Source: Bostrychus sinensis (lineage: Eukaryota > Chordata > Actinopteri > Gobiiformes > Eleotridae). From it: DNA of 64,000 nt. Position 1 is the first letter of the stretch. Every line of letters starts with the position of its first letter. Positions 48,456 to 60,400 of this stretch are shown piece after piece. The notes below the pieces were generated by a model. That model ran no database searches. It was not told where the DNA came from and saw only the letters and a list, made by a program, of their open reading frames with translations. A program made the position numbers and the translations under genes. Where the stretch lies: positions 24,936,000 through 24,999,999 of the forward strand of contig CM036250.1 in assembly GCA_020698575.1 (NCBI GenBank), in the 5' to 3' direction.

Positions 48456-48564
48456 CAGTACTTCCCAACCAGGGGCACAGGACCCCTAGGTGTATGCAAG
48501 CACTTTCCAGAGTATAACAAAAAGCCCAGGGGATGCACAAGTCAAAAAAGGTTGAGAACCACTG
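48456..48564. mobile_element. Short hAT miniature element without minisatellite
   Basis: CAGTACTTCCCAACCAGGGG and GGTTGAGAACCACTG ends, 109 bp. Flanks ATCTAAAG and ACCTAAGG (6 of 8). It aligns with the two ends of the 2927-3796 element joined together. Confidence 0.65.
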
Positions 48565-48899
48565 ACCTAAGGCTCTGTAAACAATAACAAAACAGAAGCA
48601 GAAACCCGTGTTGTCCTCCTGAATATATTTGTGTTTATGGAAATAGAAGACTCAGCCTCCTCCAGGAAGCAGAAGTTCACAGCTCTTGTCTCTGGTGTTG
48701 CTGGGGAGAACAGAGCATTGTGTGTCTGTGTGTTGTGACTAACTCAGCCTCGACACTTTCTACATTACGTCAAAAAGTCACACACTCATCAGCAGCCTTC
48801 TGTAGCAGCCCAAAGAGCAGCCACATCTCACTAACTTAGATCTGTGTCTTTGTTCCATAGGCTTTTATTCACTGAGGTCCTTTACAATGTACAGTAGGT

Positions 48900-48935
48900 C
48901 AGTGTTTCCCAACCAGGGGTACGGTGCTACATGCA
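48900..48935 (+). mobile_element. Left-end fragment of the CAGTGTTTCCCAACC hAT family
   Basis: CAGTGTTTCCCAACCAGGGG then TACGGTGCTAC, with no matching right end nearby. Confidence 0.5.
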
Positions 48936-50435
48936 AAGTCCTAACATTTCCATACCAGTTGTATTATGTTTGACCGCCTAATTGGAGATGGATGTACAGT
49001 ATTTGCTTATTTAACATGTGGCAGAGCTGTTGTTATCAGTATTTTATTTATATATTTCGTTTGATGCGTCTTTTCCCTGCTGTTAAATGTCGTGTCATTA
49101 AACACCACTGTTTTAAAAGAACAACAACATTAGCATTTCTCATCCAATTTTACTGCTCCATCCACTAACACATAACTAAAAACATTCAGATCCAGTTAAT
49201 CCTTTACTGACTTGTGGCTGGATTTTGGAGATTTGGCTCTATCTCTCAATGGCGAAAAATAATTGGATTTGTGGATCCAGACACTATTTTGAGTCCACAC
49301 CAAAAACAAAGTTATTCCTATTTATCTTTTTAATTCCGTGACACATTACTGACATTTCATGAAAATTGTACTGAAATCTGACCATTACCTTTTGGACAAA
49401 CTAACAAACCAACACCTGTGAAAAACATTAACCTTAACCTTAATAATTGTTTTGATAGAAAGTGAGGTTAGTAGTGACTGATTTACAACAACATTACAAA
49501 GACTGTCAATTATTTTAACACATATTTGCCAGCTTGGATCCTGTTTTAAATCTAACTCAAATATGTTTCTTTCTATTTATTCTTTAAGTGACCTTAACAA
49601 TGAAACCCTCACACCCTCCTGGTACTGTTTAAGGGCTTTTCAAATGTATTTTTTGGTCTCATTTTGGCATTTCTTATGCTAGGGTGATGCTAGTTGACAA
49701 AGATGTTCAATAATAAATACATTTTAGAATTTTAGCGTTTCTACTGTCTGGACAAAAAACTCACATTCTTCCTCTTAAAGCCTTTTTTGGTTCTATTGAC
49801 TTTAGTGACATTAAAATTATTATTATTTTCACTCTACTGCCATTGCAATACAGAAATGTTAAATCATGTTAATTTCTCTGTGACCCTGTCTGTCAGAAGG
49901 TAAAAAAAAATACACCAACAAAAAAATCACCACCAGATCCACCTTTTTCTCATTGCATTGTGGGAAATAATTCCCTTATAATTCCCATTAGATAATAGAG
50001 ACTGTAGCCCAGCCTCTTAGGGCCTTAAGAGGAAGAACCTAAGTTTCAGCCCTTTGCCTGTGTGATTTTCTGTCCTTTTTTTTGTAATGACACGAAAAGA
50101 GAAGGTATCAGTTATCAGTTTTAGGACTAATTAGTGACCTATCCAGGGCTGGTAATTTCTGCACAAACATAAAAATACTTTGCATCTTTAAATAGTAAAT
50201 AATGCATGCTTTATTTAGAAATAAGTGTAAATTATGTGAGCAAACTGGCTTTTAGAAGGTTAAAAATATAAAATTGAGTTCACTTTTCTTATGCATGATG
50301 AGGATAGAGGTTAATGACCAAAAAACAAAAACAAAAAAAAGTTTTTTTTCTTTATGTTCTATATTTTCAAATGTGACCCAGTGTCCTACAAGAGGGAGCA
50401 TGTGATTTTTAAAAAAAGAAGACCTGAGGGTTAAG

Positions 50436-50606
50436 AACCTATGTGCCTCCAAGCAAAGTGGGATTGATCCCTGGCCAGCCCTACACAATATCAGAGTGAA
50501 GTGTGCATGTCCTCCCTGTGAAATGGTGACTCTAAATTGCCCCTATTGAATGAACATGAGAGTGAATAGTTGTCTGTCTGCCTATGTCTCTGTGCCAGCC
50601 CTGTAC
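50436..50606 (+). repeat. tRNA-derived SINE, degenerate
   Basis: CCTCCAAGCAAAGTGGGATT, GTGCATGTCCTCCCTGTG, TGGTGACTCTAAATTGCCCC, ACATGAGAGTGAATAGTTGT and CTCTGTGCCAGCCCTG occur in the V-SINE-like order. Confidence 0.65.
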
Positions 50607-50973
50607 ATAAGGTGTATGTATTTGGTAATGTATTTTTCTCACATATTTTCCCCAGCTTGAGTCCCTGTTTGTTCAGAGGAAGTCTATCAGGTCCTAGTGA
50701 ATCCTGGTTGTGTCTCAGTCCTGTACAGTATAATGCAGAGCAGCCCGAGGCCAGCCCGAAGCTTCAGGGTTGCATCTAGACAACCTCCACTGACAAAGAA
50801 ATCAGGAGCTCCCATCTCCCACATATAAACAATGCTGCTTTTTAAAAATTTTTTATTTTTTATTTTATTTTTAAAAGCAGGAAATAAGGCAATAAAACAA
50901 GAGTTGCCAGTAAAAAGATTCTAAATGAGAAATGCTGTGGGCTGTTTTGTTGTCATTGTCTCATCATCATTGA

Positions 50974-51385
50974 CAGAGGTGGAAAGTAACAACCTACTTT
51001 TACTATAGTAATTGCAAGTACATGTTATGGAGATATGCTTTCTGGGTACATATCAATACATTTACTTTTATTTGTGTAAATTTACTTTTTTAAGTAATTA
51101 TTCAAAATCTGAGAATGATTGTTTTGGTTGTTGGGGACAAAGTGAATAGCAGCAGTAGTAGCTGTATTAAACGTAGTTGTATCAGCAGTACATTAGATTA
51201 GATTCAACTTTATTGTCATTACACATATAAAAAGTCAAATTGCAATAGTAGTAGGGGCAGCAGCAGCAGCAGTAGTAGTATGTGAAGTTGTAGTAGTAGT
51301 AGCACAACTACGTTTTACTTTAAGTAATCCAAGTAATAATTCTGTTTAGTACTTTTACCTGAGTAATTTGATTTGAGCATAGTTT
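50974..51385. mobile_element. Tol2-like hAT element with AGT/AGC core, hosting a LINE tail
   Basis: CAGAGGTGGAAAGTAAC at the left; AAGTAATAATTCTGTTTAGTAC and CCTGAGTAATTTG near the right. AGT/AGC triplets at 51145-51185 and 51245-51300 are separated by an inserted LINE tail at 51193-51246 (TTAGATTCAACTTTATTGTC, minus orientation). Confidence 0.6.
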
Positions 51386-51990
51386 TTTAAGGTAAAGGTA
51401 TCAGTCTGTTATCTTAAAATACAATGATTAAACTGAATAAACACATCACCTTTATAATCTTCATTAACCACTATAGTTTCTCTGTATTCTTCTCATGACT
51501 ATCAACAACATTAAAAATACAATGTTGCCTACATTTATGTCTCATTACTTGTAATATTTCTTCACTAAAACCTGGTTCACCCATGAGACAAATGCTATAA
51601 ATATTCAACTTGCAGTAATTTGACTTGCATTTCAGTGAAAACATTTGGCTCAATACCTACCACTGTTAATTATTCATGAGCACAGCTGTTCTGGCCTCAG
51701 CCAAAAAAGAGGTGGAGACAAGAGAAACATCTTTAATTTATCCTTGTCATTTGGGCCATCGGTTTCAGTAGCTCTGATGCTTTTCACTTAAATTATGTGA
51801 AGTTATTAGACTGAAACTAAATGATATTTTCACATTGCATTCAATAGTGAGGAATATTGTTTAGTCCAAGGGCGTACAAATAATTTGAAATGTGAAGGGG
51901 GCAACTTTGCACACCCTTCCTCAAGAAATTATTAAAAGGGAATTTGTCTCTAATGTAGTTTTCAAGCAGATTGAATAAAACATCTGTCAT

Positions 51991-52266
51991 TAGAGAGGTT
52001 ATATTATGCTTTTATTTACATTTTTATTTATTACCTCTAGAACATTTTTTGTAACCTTTAAAAACATTATGTGACTAAAAGAAAACTTTCTAAGATGTAC
52101 TCTACAGGCAATAGAGAGCTCATGGAAGCGGCGCAGGTTTGTAGAACCAAGCATTTTGAGGTCCTCAGAATGGCTGTGCCAGAGAATAGAGGATTATTTA
52201 AATGGGCATGAACATTATAATGGTTGAAAGCTCAGAAAAGTTGATTTAGCATAATATAGCCCCTTT
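51991..52266. mobile_element. MITE with GGTTATATTATGCT terminal repeats
   Basis: GGTTATATTATGCT (51997-52010) and AGCATAATATAGCCCC (52248-52263) are inverted repeats. No coding capacity. Confidence 0.5.
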
Positions 52267-52780
52267 AAATAGAAGTGTTATAAAACATGATTCTAATAAC
52301 ATTAGTTTTCTAAATGTGGTACAAAAAATGCTTTAAAATCACTTGCCACTACTAAACAATAATGAAGCATTATTAAATATGTAATTAACAGTAGTTAAAT
52401 TAATAAAGAGTTTATAGACAGTTTACTTACACCTATATTTATCATTTTTAATCTAGAGAATATTCAATCAAACATTACACAAATATATTTTTCTAATAAT
52501 TAAGTAATGCTTGATAGTGTGTAGTTATTATAGTATGCGGGGGAAAACATTTGCATTTTTAAAAAGTGGATGGGACCAGTCCCACTCACTTCATTTGGCA
52601 GCTACATCTAAGGGTTAGTCTATCAATCATGATTGTGTTACAAGTTGTGTTACAGTGTGTATATGCACATCTATCCTGTTTCATAGTTGTTAGGTGAATG
52701 TACATTGTAAACACATAGTCTGTGGCAGCCATTTTGTCTTTACAGTATGCTGACTGTATGCTTTGTGTTCCTGCCAACAG

Positions 52781-52965
52781 GGAGACCTGTGCCCCTTTCT
52801 TCTGTTTGTGTGGAGGAGCATGTTGTGACCACCATGTCTTTAGAGATGGAGAAGACCATCACTAAGCTCATGTACGACTTTCAGAGGAACTCCACATCCG
52901 ACGACGACTCTGGCTGTGCTCTGGAGGAGTACGTCTGGGTGCCCCCTGGTCTCAGCCCGGAGCAG
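52781..52965 (+). CDS. prickle2: prickle2 first coding exon with 53 nt of leader
   Basis: Acceptor CCAACAG precedes 52781 and donor CAG|GTAACA follows 52965. Coding starts at ATG 52834 and gives 44 codons ending phase 0 (…GLSPEQ). It carries the invariant acidic N-terminus and the beginning of the PET domain. The human PRICKLE2 start lies five codons further upstream, but here that position is Val, so 52834 is the best start. A two-codon uORF (ATG TTG TGA, 52820-52828) sits five nucleotides before the main ATG. Confidence 0.93.
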
Positions 52966-55900
52966 GTAACACTGAAGCCTAATAACAGTGGGCCTTAGGT
53001 GGGGCGCACCCTGGACAGTTTTAGTTCAAGTTTAGTCCTGATTTAGTTCTGGGTTTATTTTGATTTTGTCCTGTTTTAAGCCTGGTAATCCTGGATTAGT
53101 CCTGGTTTAGGTCCAGTTTAGTCCTGGTTTAATCCTAATTTAGTCCTGTGTGCAGGCCTTTATGAAGAGAGGTTTAGTTTTTGTCTGTTTATTCCTGCTT
53201 TAGCCATTACATTGGCCTGGTTTAGGTCAGTTTTAGTCCTGGTATAGTCATGCTTAAATCACTGTTTTAATGGGTTTAGAACTGGGATAGTCCTGATTTA
53301 AGCCACCGTTAGTCAGTTAAGGATGATACTTTCAAAGCCAAGGGTTAGGCAGCCAAGGGTTAGGGTATATTTTCTGTGGTGACACTGAAAAGCTGGAGAA
53401 CCAATGACACGTGCAGGTCTTTGGATGGAGAAATGATGCCAAAGTACTCAGAGAGGACCCACAGTAACACCAGGAGGACATTCTGCCTCTCTGATAATTT
53501 AGCATTTCAATAAATTCTCCTCACATATTTTAACACATATCACATCACCGTTTTTCATTTGATAGTGTTTATTTTTGTCTCGCTTAGCCAGACTGTGTCA
53601 AATCAAACCGTAGCGGTCAGACAAATGAAATTATTTGGACAATGAATTATCTGTGGCATTTTTCATTTTTCAGAGATGGAAAATTCATGCATACCAAAAC
53701 AAGACAATGGCGCTCTGCTGTTTTTAAAGCTCCTTCATGGTGTTTTTTTATGGCTTTTGTGGGAGCGCCGAGAGGAAAGGGCAGGGGTGACGTACAAATT
53801 ACTGCTGTCAGGCCTTTTGTGGAAGAATAATTGTAAGGACATTTTTCAGCTGTCGACGTTAACACTACTGAGTTTGTGCAAGAGCCGAGATCAGAGCTGA
53901 ACGGAATGACAACTGTATAACAAATAAAGACAAGGAAACACTTTTTATGAGGAAGATGGTGTTTACAGTACTGTGTAAAAGGTTTTACAAAAGGCTATGA
54001 ACAAAGGAAGGTGTATTATTTCAGTGATTCTCAACCTTTTTTGCGCTCATATAAAGTACCTGTACAACGTCTATGTACTTTTTTAATAATCTGCCTGCAT
54101 TTTAAATAAAAATATAAAATAATAAAAACCTATAACAATATATCCCATTACATAATACATGTAATATATCCCATTACTCGTATTTTATGTTCAAAATAAA
54201 CTTGAAAATAATCAAAACAAAATAAAACAAATACATTTTAATAAATTTACTTCAAAGAAAAAAAGTATTAATTTGAATAGCTTCACTTTGAAACAAGCTG
54301 CTACACTTGAGTTCACTTTTGTTTCATAATTTTCAATCATTCAGTTGAAAGCACTGTAAATATTTTCTAATAATCTCAGAAACACAGTAAGTGATGAAGT
54401 AATTCCAAGTACTGCTGCAAAGTGCTCGCATATCCCTAGGGGTTTCCGTACCCCTGGTTGGGAAACACTGTATTAATGTACAAAAATACTCACAAATCTA
54501 AACTAAAAGCACTCTGAGAGCGTAGACCTCTGCCAAGGCACTGATCCTATCTCGCAGTGGTAAAGATATAATGCCCAGTGCATGAAGTTAGTATCTTTGG
54601 TGTCTCAAAGTGGTACCAGGTCCTGTAAAACACTCATGGGTCTAAACTGTGATCTGGATCCACACAAAATTTTATCCTCAGCCCATTACTACTCTATACA
54701 TTTTCTCAACAAAAATAACAAAAATAACTGCTCCAAGCTAATTCTCTTAATATTTTTCACATAAACCTTTGCACAGTATTGTAAATCTGGATATCATTGT
54801 TCGCCAGTGTGATGCTTAAGGCTTTATGTGTTTGAATGCAGGTTTTATATGCTCAATAACCAGCCATAACATGCGTTGCCACTTTTTTACACAGGACATG
54901 TTGATTTTAATTTGCCATTTTGGTGTGTGATTGAAAAAGGAGGTCTCTGTGTAAAACACTTGAGTCTTTATTTAGCATGTGCAGCTCTCTAAAGCAGCAG
55001 GCATCCCAGGGCTCTGTGAACAGATGACAGGCTGCACTGATAACAGTCATTTTCTCCAGTCAGCCATCTTGACAGGAGACTGCAGCCTCTCTTATTCAAC
55101 AGAAGGTGGAGGCAAGTGCCGCTGCCTGTTGCATTTTTAACACTCTTCAGTGTAATGATTTTAAGCACATCTCTTGTAGTGCTTATCTGCATCATATATA
55201 GAAACAACACTAAACTACAAACTACACATTTTTTTCGTGCATTCATATACAACAATTGGTACACAGTACAGTCTGATATTAGAATATGGTAGAAATGCAA
55301 ATTCAGTAATTTGATTCAAAAAGTTGCTATATCGACACAGATTGAAATATTTCAAGCATTTGTTTAGTTTAACTGTGATTATGATGGCTATGTAATATTA
55401 AATACAATATAAAATTTTGTCAGTGCTAAATTGTATTGTTTATATAAACCATATCATCACTCAATCAATTAAATTAAATAAATGCTTGAAATATTTCACA
55501 CATTGTGAGTTTCATTTTAAAATGAACTACTGAAAGAAGCTGACTTCTCCATGATATTATATTATATTTTTTCTTTTATTTATGACTGTAAAGTATTTTT
55601 CCAGTAAATACCAAAAAAAAAAAAAAAAAAAAAAACTATTACTGGTCTGCCAGTAGTACCCATTTGAATGATTGACCCATAAAAAATTGTGTCCCCTAAA
55701 ACAAAGGGAGCAGCCAAAAGCCAACTTTATTTTTTACCATTTGCAGTACTACAGATACAGGCTTCTTTAAACTGAGGAGAGTGTGTAAAATGGTATAGGT
55801 ACAGCTTGGTGACACTGGGCTAAGTTTGGATTCGAACAATTTACTGCATGTCTCTTCCTGGTTGCCTTCATAATTTCATTTCTGTCTCCCAGTGTCTCCA

Positions 55901-57376
55901 TGCTATAAAAACTGATAGGGCATCCTAAGGGCTTGCAGGGTCACCTCTTTGTTTCTGTTTCAACATAATCTTTAAAACGCATCACAAAAGCAAAACTTGC
56001 ACCATCGAAGTCAGCACTGCTCAGTGTTAAATACCACTGCAAAATCAGACAGCAATGGCAAATCCACAATTTCCTCTTGATAAGTGCTGCTCACATCTTC
56101 AACGACAATCAAGCTCCATCTATTTACTGCATTCACATGGAAATATTAGAGTTGATTTAGGCCATGGACATTAAGGTCTACTGCGGCATGAATTTGAATT
56201 ACCATAGCGGTAGAGAAGTGAGATTTTCTTTTAACCTATCTGAAAATGAAACTGATGAAAAATTAAATAGTTGGATCCTATTCAAGGTTGTCTACTGCAG
56301 CAGTACAAACTGTTTTGCCATGACATATGAAACTGATGTCCAAGACCGCAACAACAAGTGTACATGTGCAAATCTTATGTTACTGTATTCGTTTTTGATT
56401 TGTGTTTTGAGTTACTGTGCCCAAGCTGCCCATTAAGAATGAATTAATGTGATTTTTTTTTGTGCTTTAACTTTTACATATTGTGTGTTTTAGGTGCATC
56501 AGTATTATAACTCTTTGCCCGAAGAGAAAGTCCCCTACATAAACAGCCCAGGAGAGAAGTACCGCATCAAACAACTGCTACACCAGCTGCCTCCGCATGA
56601 CAATGAGGTGACAATGACCAAATACATGCCTTTTACAATACCTTTTACAAAACTGCGCAAGAGCCCTCAGTGGACAAACAAAGAGTGTTTTAATAAATAT
56701 ATAATGTTATTGTTTATTTTTGTTTGTTTTGTTTGTTATTTTATTATTAGTTTTGATATATTCTTTGTCATATTGAGATATAAGAGTTTTGTGGCTCAAT
56801 AGAAACAGCATTTACCCCTGAACTAGTAGATCTTTGCAAGTTTGAGTCCAGGTCTTGGCTGTATATCTTTACCATTGCAAGTTAGCACCAGTGCTTTGGC
56901 AGAGGTCATTTTTTGTGAGTTTTTGTACATCAATACACTCTTCTTTTTTCATAACCTTTTTTTAAAAACCTGTCTAAGATGTTTTCACAGTGTTGTATAA
57001 AATAATATCAAATTATAATTGTGTTTCTAACTGTCTTTTGTTGTAGGTGCGTTACTGTAGCGGTTTAGACGAGGAAGAAAAACGTGAACTAAAGATCTTT
57101 AGTAACCAACGAAAGAAGGATAACTTAGGCAGAGGCAATGCCCGTCCATTTCCACTCACCATCAATGGAGCCATTTGTGATAAGGTAAAAAAAAAGAAAA
57201 AAGAACCAAATCAACTCAATTTAGACGTTTAAGGAAGGACACTGCAGGTGTCCTTTCTCAACAGATATCATGTTTGCCTGTTGTTGTCTTAATAACAATA
57301 GTTGCTTGTTGTCTTGCTTTTAATTACTAATTAGGTTCACTTAAAATAGATTGTCCTCACATAACCATTGTGTTTT

Positions 57377-57408
<32 letters not shown>

Positions 57409-60400
57409 TAGTGTGGTGGTCAGATAAACGGCGGAGACATAGTGGTTTTTGCTGCAAGAGCTGGCCATGGGAAATGTTGGCACCCACAGTGTTTTGTGTG
57501 CAGCATGTGTGAGGAGCTGCTGGTGGATCTGATCTACTTCTACCAGGACGGCAAGATCTACTGCGGCAGGCACCACGCCGAAAGGCTGAAGCCCCGCTGC
57601 TGTGCATGTGATGAGGTACGCCTGTCTGGCTTGGAAATCAGTAAAAGCTTTTAAATTTGGATAAACATGAAGCAGGGTCTGGCGTGAGAAGATGTCTCAG
57701 TATTCATGCCATGTCTCAGAGGCTGCTTGTTGTCCATTGTAATATTATGGAAAGCCTGAAATAGAAATAATAGATGGGAACAGGACCAAGCTGTCATTGT
57801 TAACTTTGATTTGTTCACCTCAGGAAAATACAGTGTTCGATTAGTGTCACATCCACTTTATACACCAATCATGCATAACATTATGACCACGGACAGGTGA
57901 AATGAATAACACAGATTATATCTTTGTTAGTGGATGGGATACATATAAAGCAGCAAGTGAACATTTTGTCCTCCAAGGTAATATGTAAGAAGTGTAAGGA
58001 TTTGAGTGAATTTTGGGCCATAACACATAACATTATGATGAGCAATGTTAGTCATAATGTTATGCCTGATCAGTGTAAAATGTGTAGAAATTTATTAAAA
58101 CAGCTAAAACAGTTATTATGGATGGTGTAAAGATGTTGCGCTTTTTTTCTTTTAGATAATAAAATCATATTCATCCTAGTTCTGTTCAAACCGGCATAAA
58201 ACCTGTTATATAGAAGCTATATGTGTAAGGTGTGCTCATGAATTCATTGTCTGGTTTTACACAGATAATCTTCGCTGATGAATGCACCGAGGCAGAGGGC
58301 AGGCACTGGCACATGAGGCATTTCTGTTGCTACGAGTGTGAGACCACGCTCGGAGGCCAGCGATACATCATGAAGGACGGTCGGCCGCACTGCTGCAACT
58401 GCTTCGAGTCTCTTTATGCGGAGTACTGTGACGCATGTGGAGAGCACATAGGTATATTTACACTATAATTTCTTGTTTGTAGATGACTATGTGTACAACA
58501 TCTTTTTAGAGCAACTAGATTCAGATGGGTTGGCTTTTATTAAAATATAGAAACTGTGCAAATAAGAGCCTATTAACATATTACACACAATATACATATA
58601 TACATACACATCACACACTAATAACACATGTTGTACCATAATCTTGATCAATGGTCCATCTCCTTAAGGCATTGACCAGGGCCAGATGACCTATGATGGG
58701 CAGCACTGGCATGCGACCGAAGAGTGCTTCTGCTGTGCCCACTGCAAGCGCTCTCTGCTGGGACGTCCCTTTCTGCCAAAGCAGCGTCAGATCTACTGCT
58801 CACGGTCCTGCAGTGCTGGACAGGTGCGTAACCAAAGCATATTAATATTATTTATTTAGATTAAATCACCGTGATTAATTTACAGCATATACAAATCCAA
58901 ATACTATGTTGATGTTTTGCTGAAGTGATTAATCTCTATTAACTAGGATCCAGATGAGTCTGATTCCTCGGACTCTGCCTTCCAAAGTGCCCGATCACGT
59001 GAGTCCCGCCACAGCACCAAGATTGGAAAAAAGGAGCGCCGAAATGCTGAACAGGAGCGAAGAGGTGGAGAGAGTCGTCAGTCAGCTCCTCCGATGCCGG
59101 ATCGTCTATCTGCTGAGATTGATCCTCTGTCTGTCCAGATGGACCGTTTGAGCCTTTCATCCAGTCAGACTCCCAGCAGGACCCCCACTCGTACCCCTAA
59201 CCGCACGCCGAGCCGCGCCCCGAGCCTTAACCAGGTCTGGATGAGCCGGGACGACCCCTATGTGCCTTCTGCCTATGAGGGACCTCAGAGGGACCCCTCA
59301 CCTACCCCAGCACCTATTCACATGCTGGGTCCCAGGCAGGGCTACAACCCTAATGCTAACGCCCATCCACCAGCCCAGAGTCCTGTAAACCCAGGAAAGA
59401 GGCCCGACTCTTGGGGGAAGGAGCAGGGAAATGCCAAGAGAACACCCATGGCAGCCCTGAGGGGCCATTCCTTTAATGAAAACTGGATTCATCACAGCCA
59501 GGACGAGTTTAGGCCCAACAAACTGCGGACTCAGATGAGCTTCAATGAAGTGTCCAGCCAGAACCAGGGCTTTTCTGACAAAAGAAGCATCAGCCTGGGT
59601 TTCCAGAGGGACGGACGGCCTCCACTCACCAGAAGGAATCCTATAACTGCTATGAGCTTTAATGAGCCACTTACTCCTTTAGAGCAGACTCCACGTGGAT
59701 CCATGGACTCACTAACCATGTCCAACCCCACAGGTAAAGAACAGTTACTGATACAATATTTAATAAATAATAATCTTCTGTCTTATGGAAATTTCTGACA
59801 GAGCTTTTTTATTTTGTAGGTAACTCCTTGGATGGGGTCACTAAGCGCCAAGAGCATTTGTCCAGGTTCTCGATGCCTGACCTGAGCAAGGACTCAGGCG
59901 TGAATGTGTCTGAGAAGAGCAACATGGGGACCCTGAGCTCATCAGTTCAGTTTCACAGCACAGAGTCCCTATCGTCCACTCGGCCGTTCAGCAACAACAA
60001 CATGTACACCCCTCTCAGAGTGGGATACCCACTGGGATACTGGGATGGCCAGCAGCCTCTCAGCTTTGAAAGTAAGGGTCGTGTTGGGGTGATGGGCAGC
60101 AGTGGAAACCTGCGCATGGCTCCAATGAGTGACCGTATGCCCCGCCGACGCTTACCCACTCAGGACTCCGTATCTCAGCAGCAGCAGCCTCAGCCCCGGC
60201 GCCGCAAACACCATCGTGGGAATCATGGTAATGGTCAGCACCGCAGTGGACGCCACCACAAACGCTCACGTCGCTCTCGCTCTGATAACGCTCTCCATCT
60301 TGTGGCGGACCGGCCCACTCACATGGTGGAGCCCCCATATCGTCGAGTCCAGGAGGATTATGACCGTTTTCCACCGGGACACGCGGCCAGAGAGCTGTTC

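Larger units (their letters stand above)
27519..52780 (+). other. prickle2: Putative first intron of prickle2 (about 25 kb)
   Basis: No coding exon is convincing in this span. It contains the repeats listed separately. Stretches where I see nothing specific: 27519-28730, 30260-30780, 30870-31400, 31750-33780, 34000-35450, 37003-38270, 38640-39020, 39360-40300, 43240-44250, 45610-46900, 47100-48170, 48570-50435, 51390-51990 and 52270-52780. If the leader exon at 27.5 kb belongs to another transcript, this would be intergenic. Confidence 0.5.
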
